Below are positions 21,359 through 33,500 of a stretch of DNA of 64,000 nucleotides, piece by piece. The notes beneath the pieces are model-generated. The model searched no databases. It saw nothing but the letters and a program-made list of their open reading frames with translations, and had not been told where the DNA came from. The stretch is taken from assembly GCA_039545275.1 (NCBI GenBank), contig BCHS01000002.1:186001-250000 (forward strand), read 5' to 3'. This DNA is from Pseudomicrostroma phylloplanum (Eukaryota; Basidiomycota; Exobasidiomycetes; Microstromatales). The position numbers and the translations under genes are program-made. Position 1 is the stretch's first letter. Every line of letters starts with the position of its first letter.

Positions 21359-24275
21359 ATGACCACCGACGTAGGTGGCCAGTACGGCGCCAGTACCTCC
21401 TACACCACGCGGCGCAACGAGGCAGCAGGCAAGCCCAACGGCTACCATCCTCGCCCAGCCTCCCCGTCCTCCCTCCTCACCCTCCCGCCCTCGACCGATC
21501 CTTGTACTCTCACCACGCCCGCCGAGGTCAGGAGAGCCCTCGAGGAGCTGGACTTGCATTCAGCTCGAGTAGACGAGGCCCTCGATGCTGCTATTAGGTC
21601 TTCCACAAGCCGCGTACAGCAGTCACAGGAACGGATAGCGTCCTTTGCGCCTCAGATTGACCTCTTGACGGAAGAAGCTCAAGTGCTACAAGCACGACTG
21701 GTAGAGGCAGCGCTGACATCTGATCGGATCAGTGGAGCAGTCAGAGTACTCGATGAAGAGAGGCGGCGGATCAGATTGGCATCTGAGTGGGTGACCTGGA
21801 CTCAGGATCTGAAGGGAAGCTTGGCAAGTTTGAGCAGTGCAGTGGATCAGGGCGACTGGGAGACGGCTACCAGACATGCTCAGAAGGCCATGGCTGTACC
21901 CATCGAGGTGATAGAGAGCGAATTCGCCATGAGGGTAGTGCCTACGACAGAGCAGCCCCTCGCGCCAGCTCAGACGCTCCTGGAGCTTCGCAGCGTGCTG
22001 CTCCGTGTCTTCACACAGAAGTTCCAGCAGGCTGCCGAGAGCAAAGATGAAGCAGAGGCGAGCAAGTTCTTCAAGATGTTCCCACTTGTAGGATGGCGAA
22101 ACGAAGGTCTGGCTGCCTACTGCACCTTTGCACGGGGTATGATCCGCGAAAAGGGCAAGGTCATCATTGAGGCGACGGGGAGAGGCGCAAACACCCCACT
22201 GCATCATGCTCACCTCCTCACAGCGCTCTTCGAGCAACTCGCCCTTCTCATCGATACACATCAAGCAGTCGTCGATCGTCACTACGGCAAGGGCAACTTC
22301 GCAGCAGGCGTCATGCCTGGTCTGCAGGAAGAGTGTGACTACATCGGCAACAGGGTCATCGACAGCTGGATCGAGAAGACGTCCATCGGCAGGAGGCTAG
22401 ACGAGGCAAGGGCCTTCACGTTCCACTTTCTCGCCAATCTCGGGTCCTCGAATACAGCTGGAAAGTCCTCTCGCATAGCGGGAGCTGGGAAGACTGGTGT
22501 GCCCGGCCGACCTGATACTCCCGTTGGCGGGTTCAATCGTCCCTCGACGCCTTCCAATGCTCCTGAAGAGCCGCAGGCTCCAGACGGGCGCGAGGTGGAC
22601 CGCCTCTTGACCGAGCTGGCAACTATGGCGGCCAGATGGGCTACATACCAGCGCTTCTTACGCGGACGCCTAGAGGTGGAAGCCGGTGCGCAAAGTCATG
22701 CAATCGAGCAAGACACTGAGGACTCCGAGCTCAAAGACTACCGTCGAGGCAGTGTGGACAGTAGACGGAGAGAATCTCTCGCTTCAATGGTGGCTCCAGA
22801 CGACATGAGTGAGACTGTCGTCAGCGCAGAGAAAGTGCTGGAGGGCTCGGCTCTGCGCAGCAAGATGGACAGTCTACTGGAGGAGATGTACTGCCCCCTT
22901 GAGAGATGGTACCTGAGGAGCAGTCTCGAAAAGGTCAGTCGAGGCTTAACACACTGCTATGCAGCTGTCTGCCGGACACTCACCCTTTGGCTACATCAAC
23001 CCCACACTTGCTCTTCCACAGGCACACCGCATCGACACCGCAGATCTCACCGTACGCCCACTCACCTCGTCCATCCTAGACGACGCCTTTTTCCTCCTCC
23101 GAGCCACCCTCACCCGTATCCTCTCCACCGCCCACCTCGGGTCCATCTCCAGTAGCCTGCGCACCTTCCGCACTATTGCAGATGAGGACTACGTGCAGAT
23201 TTTGGTCAGGAGGATGGAGACTACATGGCGCAATGTGGGAGGGGCTATGGCTGGGCCGGATGGACCTAGGAAGGAGACGGCTTCGAGGGAGATGCGGACG
23301 CAGTTTGTGGTGAGTAGTTAGCTCGAGGCGAAATTGGGGACGGCAAAGTACTGAGTCCTTGCCTATCCCCACATACTTTGCCACATTTAGCTCTACCTCA
23401 ACGTCCTCTCTATCTCTGCAACCTACGCCGAGCGCATCCTAGGGGACCTCTCCTCCGAATCACACCTCTCCACCCTCTTCTCAACACCCACCGAGCACGC
23501 TCAAGTCTCCTCGCGCCTAGCCGATCTCTCTGCTCTCCCCAACCGACTCCGCAGCGCCCTCCGTACCGAGCTGGAGCACCTCTTCACCCACCTCTCCAAA
23601 CCCCGGTTACGCTCCCTCCTAACAGAAGCCTACAGGGACATCTCCTACTCCCTTTCAGAGGAAGAATTCCAAGAGGCAGAATACCAGGACCTGTTCTACC
23701 GCCGGTTTACGAGGATCATTGATCATTTGCTGGCGAACTTGAGAGAGATCTTTACAGAGGGGAACTTTGAGATGTACTTTGCGCTGTGCGTGGAGCATAT
23801 CGTGAGACCATGGGAGAGGATGCTGCTAGGTACTAGCACTAGCACTGGCGGCAGCGGGGGTGGAATGAGGTTCACGGAGCTGGGCGCATTGCGCTTCGAT
23901 AAGGACTGGAGGAGCGTGGCAAAGTACCTTTCTGACCAGACGGCTTCGGCAGAAGTGAGGGACAAGTTTGCCAGACTGCAGCAGAGTGAGTGTCCGTCCG
24001 TCTGGCTGGCTGTCTGGCCCGCGATGAGATCGAGACACTGTAGGGAAACCGTCAAGGGACGGGACGCGAAACCTTTACTGACTCCTCTCTTTTTTCCCTC
24101 TTCTTCTTCTCTGCCCTCACTCTCCCCGCGGACCCGTCTCTTTGCGACAGTCGCCTATGTTCTCAGCCTGGACGAGGATGACGACGAGGGCATCTACGAG
24201 AGCGGGGCCTCGTCTGGCTTCTCATGGAGACTCAGCGCCAGCGAGGTACGGGCCGTACGGGCTTTGCGGGTCTAA
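21359..24275 (+). CDS. COG4: Conserved oligomeric Golgi complex subunit 4 (COG4)
   Basis: COG4 belongs to lobe A of the COG tethering complex, which guides retrograde vesicles within the Golgi. Four exons: 21359-22933, 23022-23309, 23391-23985 and 24151-24275, giving 860 residues. The N-terminal coiled-coil region (VDEALDAAIRSSTSRVQQSQERI) is followed by the conserved FKMFPLVGWRNEGLAAYCTFAR block, then KMDSLLEEMYCPLERWYLRSSLEK and the helical C-terminal half (FYRRFTRIIDHLLANLREIF). The final exon gives SWRLSASEVRAVRALRV, the usual COG4 end. A Pro/Gly-rich insert near residues 360-400 is not part of the family core. The start is 222 bp from the divergent TUM1 start. Confidence 0.94.
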
Positions 24276-24581
24276 GTCTACTTTCAGTCGTCTTGCAGAG
24301 CAGAGCAATGGAGCGGCCAGGCGGTCATTCAGAGTCGAGTCGTTTTGCGGCTCAGAGACTTGTTGCATTGCAATTTTCATATGCTTTAAGAATATGGGAA
24401 TAGTGAACGGACGTTTGAGAGGCACAAACAATTGAGAGACACAGGATAAAAGAAACGAAGCGTGTAAGAAGTAGAAAAGAGATTTGCGGTCGGGAGATAT
24501 CTTCGATTCGGGGGGTATCGTGTCGAGGACGTCATCGAGAAGGGTGCAGGAGCCCCATCCCTTCTTCTATCCATGCCGACC
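24276..24581. terminator. Convergent 3' region of COG4 and the Bor1-like gene
   Basis: A 306-bp gap between two stop codons that should hold both polyadenylation regions. It is more AT-rich than its surroundings around 24361-24450. No gene is visible. Confidence 0.4.
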
Positions 24582-27500
24582 TTACGAGGTCCTCCACTGC
24601 ACCGGCGATGCCTTGTTCGAGGCCTGCGCCTTGGCCGTGGCGAATCGCGGGTTGATGTGCTCAACAAAGGTCTGATCGCCGTCCTGCACCAGGCGCGTCT
24701 CCTCCTTGGGCGCAGCAGGGGCAGCAGGCTTGGGCTTGGCAGCGGAAGAGACGTCCATGGACTTCCTGTTGGTCTTTGGCTTCGACGAGGGCGCGGAGCT
24801 GGCAATGGCAGTGACAGTGTGGCCCTTGGTGGTGGGCGCGACGGCGGACGGGGAGGTAGTCGAGGCAGTGGTGCCAGGCACCAGCGGGGTGTCCTTGCTA
24901 GCAGCAGAGGCTCGAGGAACATCCACTGACGCCTTGGGCGTCGAGACCGCTGCTGTCTTGGGAGTTGGAGCGGGCTCCTTGGTCTCCGTCGCGGCTGCAG
25001 TCTCTGCAGTGGGCGTCTTGGACTTCTTTGCCTTCTTTGGCGTCGTTGGGCCTCGGAGTCCCAGCGAGGGAGACCCAAGGGCCGAGAAGAAGCCTCCGCC
25101 CGAGCCGGACTTGGCACTGGTGGCCTTGGGCTTGCTCTTTGCGGTCGAGTTAGATGTCGAACGCTTCAGAGCGGGAGCTTCTCGGTTCTCACTTACGCTC
25201 TGCCTCTGCGCGGCAGTTGGAACGCCGGTACTGATGGCGGACAGAGAAGGAGCAAGGCCTCGCGGAGTCTCTTCTTCAGCGCCAGGCGCAGACGACTCGG
25301 AGGGTCCGGCATCGACCTCCTGGAAGGGTCCCTCGGTAAAGGCGGAACCCTGCGTAGCAGGCGCCTCCGTGGCTGCAGGCTTCTCGACTACGGTCTCAAC
25401 AGGCGCTACAGGCTCAGCGGCCGGAGCTGCCTTCGTCGTCGTAGTAGTGTCGATGGGCGCGGTGGCGGGCACCGGGGGGAGAACAGGTGCAGAAGTTGAA
25501 CCCCTGCGCTTCTCTTCCTTCTTCGGAGTGCTGCGGAAGAGACGCTTGATGAAGCCGCCTTCAGACTTGTTGTCATTGCTGGTCTTGGTGTCCGCGATCT
25601 CAGCCTTGCCTGGAGTCACGGGAACGAGAGACGCGTCGGTCTTGGCCTTGTTGCTCTCAGCGGGGACCTCGAGAGCCTTGTCCTGTTCGACGTCAGGGTC
25701 AATCTCCCTGGCCTTGCCTTTGCCCGCGCCAGATCCGCCAGCGACGACGGCGGCAGCGGCAGCAGCCAAGCCAGCGAGCTCGTGATCAGGTTCCTCGTCA
25801 GAGCTGTCACTGGAGCGGCTCGTGTGGGAGACCTGACCGTCCCTTGCTGTTGTCTTCTCCTGGGCGGCGAGTTGCTTTGCCTTCTCGACTTCGGCATTGG
25901 CCTCTTGCAGGGCTCGGTTGGCCTCAGCCTGCTGTCGCGCTTGCTCCGCTTCAAAGGTCTTCTTGTCCTCGGCAGCCTGGGCCTGGGCCTCCTCCGCGAG
26001 ACGAGCGCGGTTGCTCTGCTCTTCCTTGGTCTTCTGCTCCTCATTCTTGCGAGCAGCTTCAGCTGAGGCCAGTGCAGCGGCAGCAGTAGCAGCAGCGGCG
26101 GCGACAGCTCCTTGCTCCTTGCGAGACTTCTCAGTCTTGGCCTCCTCCTCCAGGCGGAGCTTCTCAGCGTCAGCCTTCTCGCGCTCAATCTTCTCGTGCT
26201 GCTCTGCTGCCTCCTTGCGAGCAAGATCGGCTGCTTCCCTCTCCTTCTGTGCTGCAGCGCGCTGCTCTTCAATTTCTTTTCGAGCTGCAGCGAGAGCCTC
26301 TTCAGCCTCCTGCCTGTCCTTGCGTGCCTTTTCAGCGCTGGCCAACGCAGCTGCAACGGCAGCTTCAGCTTCCTCGCGCTCCTTGCGAGCTTTAGCGGCG
26401 AGCTCTTCCTGCTCCTTGCGAGAAGCTTCTGCAGCAGCCAGGGCTTTGGAAGCCTCAGCTTCAGCTTGCTCACGCTCTTTGCGAGCTTGCTCTACACGAG
26501 CTGCGTCCTCAGCCTGCGCTTGCTTGACCCTCTCTTCTTCGTCATGCTTGGCCTTTGCGGCCACTGCCAGCGCAGCGGCTGCGGCAGCTTCGGCAGCTTT
26601 CTTCTCGTCGGCGGCCTTCTGTAGTGCGGCATCAGCTTCTTCCTTTGCTCGTGCATTGGCAGCGTCTTGGGCTTCGGTCGCCTGTCGCGACCTCTCAGCC
26701 TGCTCACGAGCGAGACGTTCGGCTTGCTCAGTCTCCTGTCGGGCGACTTGCTGTGCCTTCTCGGTCTCCTCACGGACGAGCTGCTGCGCCCTTTCAGTCT
26801 CGTCTTGAGCTTCCTTCTTCGCAGCGGCAGCGGCAGCGAGAGCGGCGGCAGCAGCAGCCTCGGCAACCTCCTTTTCGTGGGTAGCTTTCTGAAGGGCTGC
26901 GTCAGCTTCCTGCTTGTCGGTGGAAATCTGATTCTGGGTAGTCTCCTTCTCTTGCCTCACTCGATCTGCCTCGGCAGCTGCTTCCTGTCGAGCCCTTTCG
27001 GCCTCGTCATGAGCATCCTTCTTAGTAGCAGCGGCGGCAGCGAGAGCAGCAGCTGCAGCAGCCTCTGCTTCCTTGCGCTCTTGACTGGCCTTCTGAAGGG
27101 CTGCGTCTGCCTCCTGCTTGCTCGCAGCATCAGCAGCTTCGCGGTCCGATCGCTCCTTCTCGACTCGTGCAGCCTCATCACTCTGCTGCTTCTTGGTAGC
27201 AGCAGCGGCGGCGAGAGCAGCTGCTGCAGCGGCTTCCAGTTCTTCCTTGTGCTTTCGGCTGCGCTCGATCTCCTGCTCGTGGGCCAGGCGGGTGGCCTCA
27301 GCTTGAGAGGCCAATGCCTCTTCCCTCTGACGAGCGACGAGAGCGGCAGCGGCCTTCTGTTCCTCGACCTGACGCGCTTGCTCAGCGGCCTCCTTCTGCT
27401 CATAGGCTTGCCTTGTCGCTTCTGACGAGACCTGGCTGTTGTTGTAGAGAGCGGCAGCTGCGACAGGTGTAGGGCTGACGCTTCTATCCTGAGGAGCCTG

Positions 27501-30500
27501 GGCTGTCTCAGTCACAGGGGTCTTGGCTCGCTCAGGCTCTTGAGTGGTCTGAGAAACCGGAACAGGAAAGACAGTCGTCTGGGGCTGGCTCTCGACGGCG
27601 GCCGAGGTCGGCTCCTCTGCATGGACACTCCTGGTGTGATCCTGAGGCTCGACGTGCTGCCCTTGGTCCGCAAGCCTTACTGCTGTAGCATCAGCAGCCA
27701 GTCGCTGGTTGGACTCTGCAACTTCACGAAGCACCCTGGCCTCCTTCTCTTCCTTGGTCTCCTTGTGATCAGGAGCGGAGAAGTTTCGCTTGTCATGCTC
27801 AGCGGCAAGGAGAGCGGCATCGGCACCAGTAGACCTGGGCTCGGCGTGTCCCTCCTGGTCGGCGAGCCTGACAGCCGTAGCGTCGGCAGCGAGACGCTGA
27901 TTCGATTCTGCTACCTCGCGGAGCACTCTGGCTTGCTTTTCTTCCTTGGTCTCCTTGTGGTCAGGCGCAGAGAAGTTTCGCTTGTCGTGCTCAGCAGCAT
28001 CGGCCTCGCTGCCGGCGTGGTGACCAACGGGCACGGGTACGGGCAGGATCTGAGCTCCTTCTCGTGAGGTCTCGGCGTTGTCAGCTGGAGCAGTTTGCGC
28101 AGCTCGGGATGTTGTAGCGTCGGAAGTGGTACCGGTGTGGTGAGAAACAGGTACGACTCCTGCGCCCTGACCAGATGACCGTGCGACGTCGCTGGTGGGG
28201 TGTGTTTGACCGTCGTGCTCGTGCTGGTCTGCAAGCCTTACAGCAGTAGCGTCAGCAGCAAGTCTCTGGTTGGACTCTGCAACCTCGCGGAGTACCCTGG
28301 CTTGCTTCTCTTCCTTGGTCTCCTTGTGGTCAGGGGCGGAGAAGTTGCGCTTATCGTGCTCGGCGGCATCCGCCTCGCTGCCGGTGTGGTGACCAACCGG
28401 CACGGGCACCGGCATGACCTGAGCTCCCTCTCGTGAGGTCTCGGCGGCGTTATTGTTCGCAGGAGCAGGCTGGGCGGCTCTGGACGTTGTCGCATCGGTT
28501 CCGGTGTGGTGGGAAACAGGTACAACTCCCGTGCCTTGTCCGGATGAGCGTGCAACGTCTCCGGTAGGGTGAGCTTGACCCTGACCCTCGTGCTCGTGCT
28601 GATCCGCGAGCCTCACTGCTGTAGCGTCGGCAGCGAGTCTCTGATTGGACTCCGCAATCTCACGGAGCACCCTAGCCTCCTTTTCTTCCTTGGTCTCCTT
28701 GTGATCAGGCGCAGAGAAGTTTCGCTTCTCGCGCTCAGCAGCATCTGCTTCGCTGCCAGTGTGATGCGAGGCGTCATGCTGGCCGGAGACAGCCACAGGC
28801 ACTGCTCGAGACTCTTGCACAGACGTTCGACCGACGGTACTGCTAGGTTGAGCGTGCTCATGCTGGTCTGCGAGCCTGACAGCCGCGCCATCGGCTGCGA
28901 GCCGCTTGTCGGTATCAGAGACTTCGCGCAGGACGGAATCCTTCTTGCTTTCGGTCGTAGTGGGCTCAGGACCGATTGCTGCGACTGGCTTTCGCTGTCC
29001 CATAGACTCCTTGCGCGTAGCCGTCCTGACGCGCTCAGCCTCGGCGGCATGGCGTAGGGTGGCGCTTTCGACTTCCTGTCGGATCCTCTCCTTCTTCTCC
29101 TCGGCCGTCTCCGGCTTCACCTTCGACTTAGACGCTTGTGCCTCCTTCTGCTTCCTAGCGGCCTCCTTCTGCGTACGCTGCACCTCCTTGTCTTCGGCCT
29201 TGTACTGCTTCTTGGCATCGGCGATACGCTTGTTCTCCAGCTTGATGCAGCCCTTGATGTTGTTCCTGTCAGTACGGGACTTTGGCTTCTCCTTCTTCAA
29301 TTCTTTGCGGCGCTCCTCGGCGGCAGTCAGAGCTCGGTAAGCATCAGCTCGTGCAACCAGGTGCTTCTCGATCTCAGAAGGCTCCTTTCGGCTGTTTGAC
29401 CGGGTCAGGTTGGTCAAAACTGCCGGAATAGCGATGCCAGTAGCGCCGGTAGGAAGAGTTGACGGACCGCTGTAGCTAGCGCGCGAGGTGGGGTCTGTTG
29501 CGTTGTTGACGGGCACTGCCGCCGACCCGGTCGAAGGTACGCTGGTAGGCGCATCGGTGAATGTTGCGGCACCGACAGAGGTAGAGGGCTCCTCATTCTG
29601 AGCAGAGGAGGAGGGTGCGCTGTACTGGGATGTCATCGAAGGCGCGCCGTACTGTGCAGTAGAGGGTGCAAGGCTCTGCGCGCCAGTCGACAATCCGCCG
29701 TACTGAGGGGTAGAAGCTGCGCCGTACCGAGAGGCGGTAGAAGTCCTGCCCTGTTGAACGTCAGAAGGTGCGTCGTGTTGACCAAGAGAAGAAGTGCCCT
29801 GACCAGCAGTAGAAGGGGCGTCGTAATGACTGGTGGTAGAGGGGACATCGCGCTGAGAATCACCGCCATACTGAGACGCGGAAAGCGCACCAGCAGCAGC
29901 AATGGTCGAGGGCGCAGCAGTCTGAGTTGTCGAGGGCCCGGTAGTATTCTGAGCCGTCGAGGGCGCATGAGTAGTCTGAGCCGTCGAGGGAGCAGTGGAC
30001 CGCTCCGTCGAAGGTGGAGTGTAGTGAGAAGTAATAGTAGAGGGTGCATTGGTAGTCTGCGTAATTGAGGTGGGATTGTCCGAGCTTGCTCCCGTGGATG
30101 TGATCTCATCCCTGCCGTATGTGTTGGCAGTGGTTGGTTGGCTCTGAGCTTCGCTAGAAGTGCCTACCGCGCTTCCACCGCTAACAGGCGCGGCTTCGAG
30201 AGGCTTGGACTCCTCGAAGGGCGACTGTGGAGCTTCGTCGAGAGCGCTCTTGTCAGAGACTGCAGGCTGCTCCGATGTGGCTGCAGCGGGTGCGGCAACA
30301 GCCGGAGCAGTAGAGGTAGAGGCAGTGTTGTTTACGTCCGAAGTCGGCCCAGTGGTGGAAGAAGTGCTCGCAGCGGGCATAGCAGGGATGTCTGCAGCTT
30401 TGCCCTTGTCGGCTGTCGTCGGGGTCTCATGAGTTGTGCTCAAGGTGCGCTGGTCGTTACCCCTCTGTGGTGGGGGAGAGGAGGTGGCAGCGTTGTCATT

Positions 30501-33500
30501 AGAACGTCCAAGGAGACGGCCGATGAGGCTTCGTCGATTGTCTTTCCTGCCTTCCTTGCTAGCCGTGGCCTCCTCGCCTGCCTCGAGGTATGCGATGCCT
30601 GGTGCTTTGATGCTGAACGTCGTAGGAGTGTGACCGGCAACGAAAGGCGATTGCTGTACGGCGGGGGCAGGGGCGGAGCGCGCCTGCTTCTCGTGCGTGT
30701 AGGCCGCACCATCGATGACATAAGGCTGGACATCATCGTCGTCGCTGTCGTCACTGCTGTTCTGCGCCATGTTCTCGTCCACATCATACTCTGTTCCAGC
30801 GATTTTGGTGTCAGCAGCAATCTTGCATCCGATACCGGTGCATCGCTCAGACTCGTGACCAATCGAAGCAAGTACACCGGCGGCGTCGGCGGTGGGAGCG
30901 TCCAGTACGCGCAGCTCCAGCGGGCTGAACCACTTGGGCACGACCCAGTATCGGAAGGGGATGAGCAGAGTGATCAGGACGGGGAAGCCAATGCCGGCGA
31001 TTGTCTGGGAGATGGCAAAGGTGATGGCGAAGAAGAACCACTGAATGCCGACGAAGAGGGCGATCTTGGATCGGCGAATCTGGTTGAGAGGGTCGTCAGC
31101 AGGAGCCATTGCCCTGTCGCGGAAGATGGCGAGGGTGCGAGAAGTGATGATGTTGCCCTCGATCGAGCCCCAGCCGACGAGGAGGAAGATACCAGCGAAG
31201 ACGGCTCGAGGCATGGTGCCAAGAGCAACGAGGAATGGTCGGGTCATTGTGGCGAGGGTAAGGGCTCCAATGAGGAGGTGGGAGCCTCGCTGCTCAACGA
31301 CACGAGTGTTGACAATCTGCTCGCGCGCAGGGAGCGAGGGTTGCTTGCGCACCTTGCCGGCATAGCCGCCGTTGCGGGTAGCAGGCTTCTCCTCGTCCTC
31401 AGATGGCTCCTTGACCTGCTTGAAGACGGAGAGAGCCTCCGTGTGCCACGGGCATTGAGGAACAAGGCCGTTGGGAGCTGGGAGGCCCAGGAGACCAGAC
31501 ACGAGCGTGGTGATACCGAGCAGGAAGAAGTCCCAGTGGAAGCCAGCTGGTCGCCTCACAGGGAACTGGCGAGCCTGAGCCATGACGCTAGAGACGTTGT
31601 GGTCGAACCAGAAAAGTAGCGTGATGAGGAATCCGAGCGGTGCTCCGACGAATGCCCATCGAGCCTCGATGTTCCAGAAGTCAACGAACCAGGAGCGGTC
31701 CATAGTGGGGAAGAAGGCGCGGGTGATGGGTAGCCGCTCGATCGGGACGCGTCGCAGCGAGTTGTCCGGGAAGTGGGAGAAGCCGGTCCAGAAGATGCAG
31801 CCGGCGGCAAATGCAAACGCAGCCACCGAGGAGCGCAAGTGATAGGGCAAGTAAGAGGTCTTGCCGATAGCGGACACGAGATAGACGGACACCACGAAGA
31901 GCATCGCAATGGCCACTGAGAGCCACCCGGTCGCGTTGTCAAGCGGTGCTGGCTCAAATTCGAGAATCAGTAGCTCGATGCCCTTCTCGATGCTGTCGTA
32001 TGGGGGGAAAGCAGAGCACGCCACAGTCAGTTGCGATTCCGGAATACCTCATCGTGCTGGCGGCATTGTCAAACACTCACTAGACGGCTCCGACGTAGAA
32101 GCCAAAGGTGGAAGAAGTCATATCCGTAATGAAGCGGGTGAAGTCGCTAAGGTTGAAGATGGCAGCCAGGAAGTGGAAACCAGCGCTGCTCGTGCCAACA
32201 ATCGTACGGAAGGGCAGTGTCTAGGTCAGCTATCACTGCTCTGCCACAGTCGTAATCTAACACGCTCGGGAGCGCGTGCACAGCTTTTGCTACTCACGCC
32301 CAGATCAGCGACCATGCCTGGACGCGCAGATAGTCCATTTGGTCGAGTCCGTAGTAGTCAACGACGATGTCGTATTGCGTGTAGTTGACCTGTCAAAGGG
32401 ATCAGTGATAGGAGGGATTGGAGAGAGGAATTGGAGAAAGAGAAGAGGGAAGTGCGACCAGTGCGGAAGGTCCAAGGAGGGAGGGGGAGCGAAGACCGGG
32501 GAAAGGGAGGTGCACCCGTGGTCAGCGTCATCATCCGAAGGGGGGTCTGGACTTCGCCATTGGGTCAGAGCAGAGCAGAGGCAGTGCGAGCGGGCCAGCA
32601 GCGGAAAGGGCAAGCAAGGCAAAGGACGGAGAGCCAAGCTGCTGCTGCTGCGTCTGCGTCTGCTAAGCGAGGCAGCGCCATCTCAGTCCGCCAGGGTCGC
32701 GGGGCGCCTCTGCTGCCTGCACAGAAGCGCGGCCTGCAGCTCACCCCACGTCACCGGGCGTCGCAGCCGGAAGTCACGACAGGCAGGCCGCAGAGGCGAG
32801 GTGGGGCCAGGGGCAGAGCAAGCAAGCACGTCGACCAAGCGGCCTCTGCTCTGGTTGAACCGACCGACGCCCATAATCGGCCGAGGGTCATGGTCCGCCA
32901 CCGGTAACCGGAACGGAGGCCAATGGCAACTACCACCGATCTGGGGCACTCACCAGATTGATCAGACCCGTCACGCCGACAAAGGTCAGCGGCTGCACAG
33001 AAAAGATGGGAAAGATGATGGCCACCATGGCAGAGGCTAGAATGACCTCGTTCACGCCGTACGCTCCGTTTGTGCGGTGATACATGTCCAGCACGTAAGC
33101 AATGGCTGGCATGAGACTGAGACAGTCGCGAGAAATATCGAGGCAGCATGCACACGATCAGCAACGTTTCCTGTTCATTGTACTTGGCGTTCTGAACCTC
33201 TCTCTCTGCCAGCATATATGTACTCACTTGATGAAGTAGATCCTCACAACAGCCTGAGCCACGGTCCACCAATTCCGCGGCTCGAACGTGATCGTCCAAT
33301 CGCTGAGGTAGTATGGGGCTCGCCTCCTCAAGTCATAGTACATCCCTCGGAAGGGCTTGAGCTCGTAAAGCCATCCACGTTGACTCCAGGGTAGGTCCCC
33401 GCGAAAGGAGGGAAAAGAGGATCCGTCTGATGCCTCCTCTCCTCTATGAGGCGCGCCGCCCCTGCTGGAAGAGGATGAGTCCCGGTTGTTCTTCGCTGCC

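Noticed and set aside
30138..31619. Separate + strand gene opposite the Bor1-like gene
   Set aside because: The opposite strand encodes clear SLC4 membrane helices here; the + strand product has no domain.
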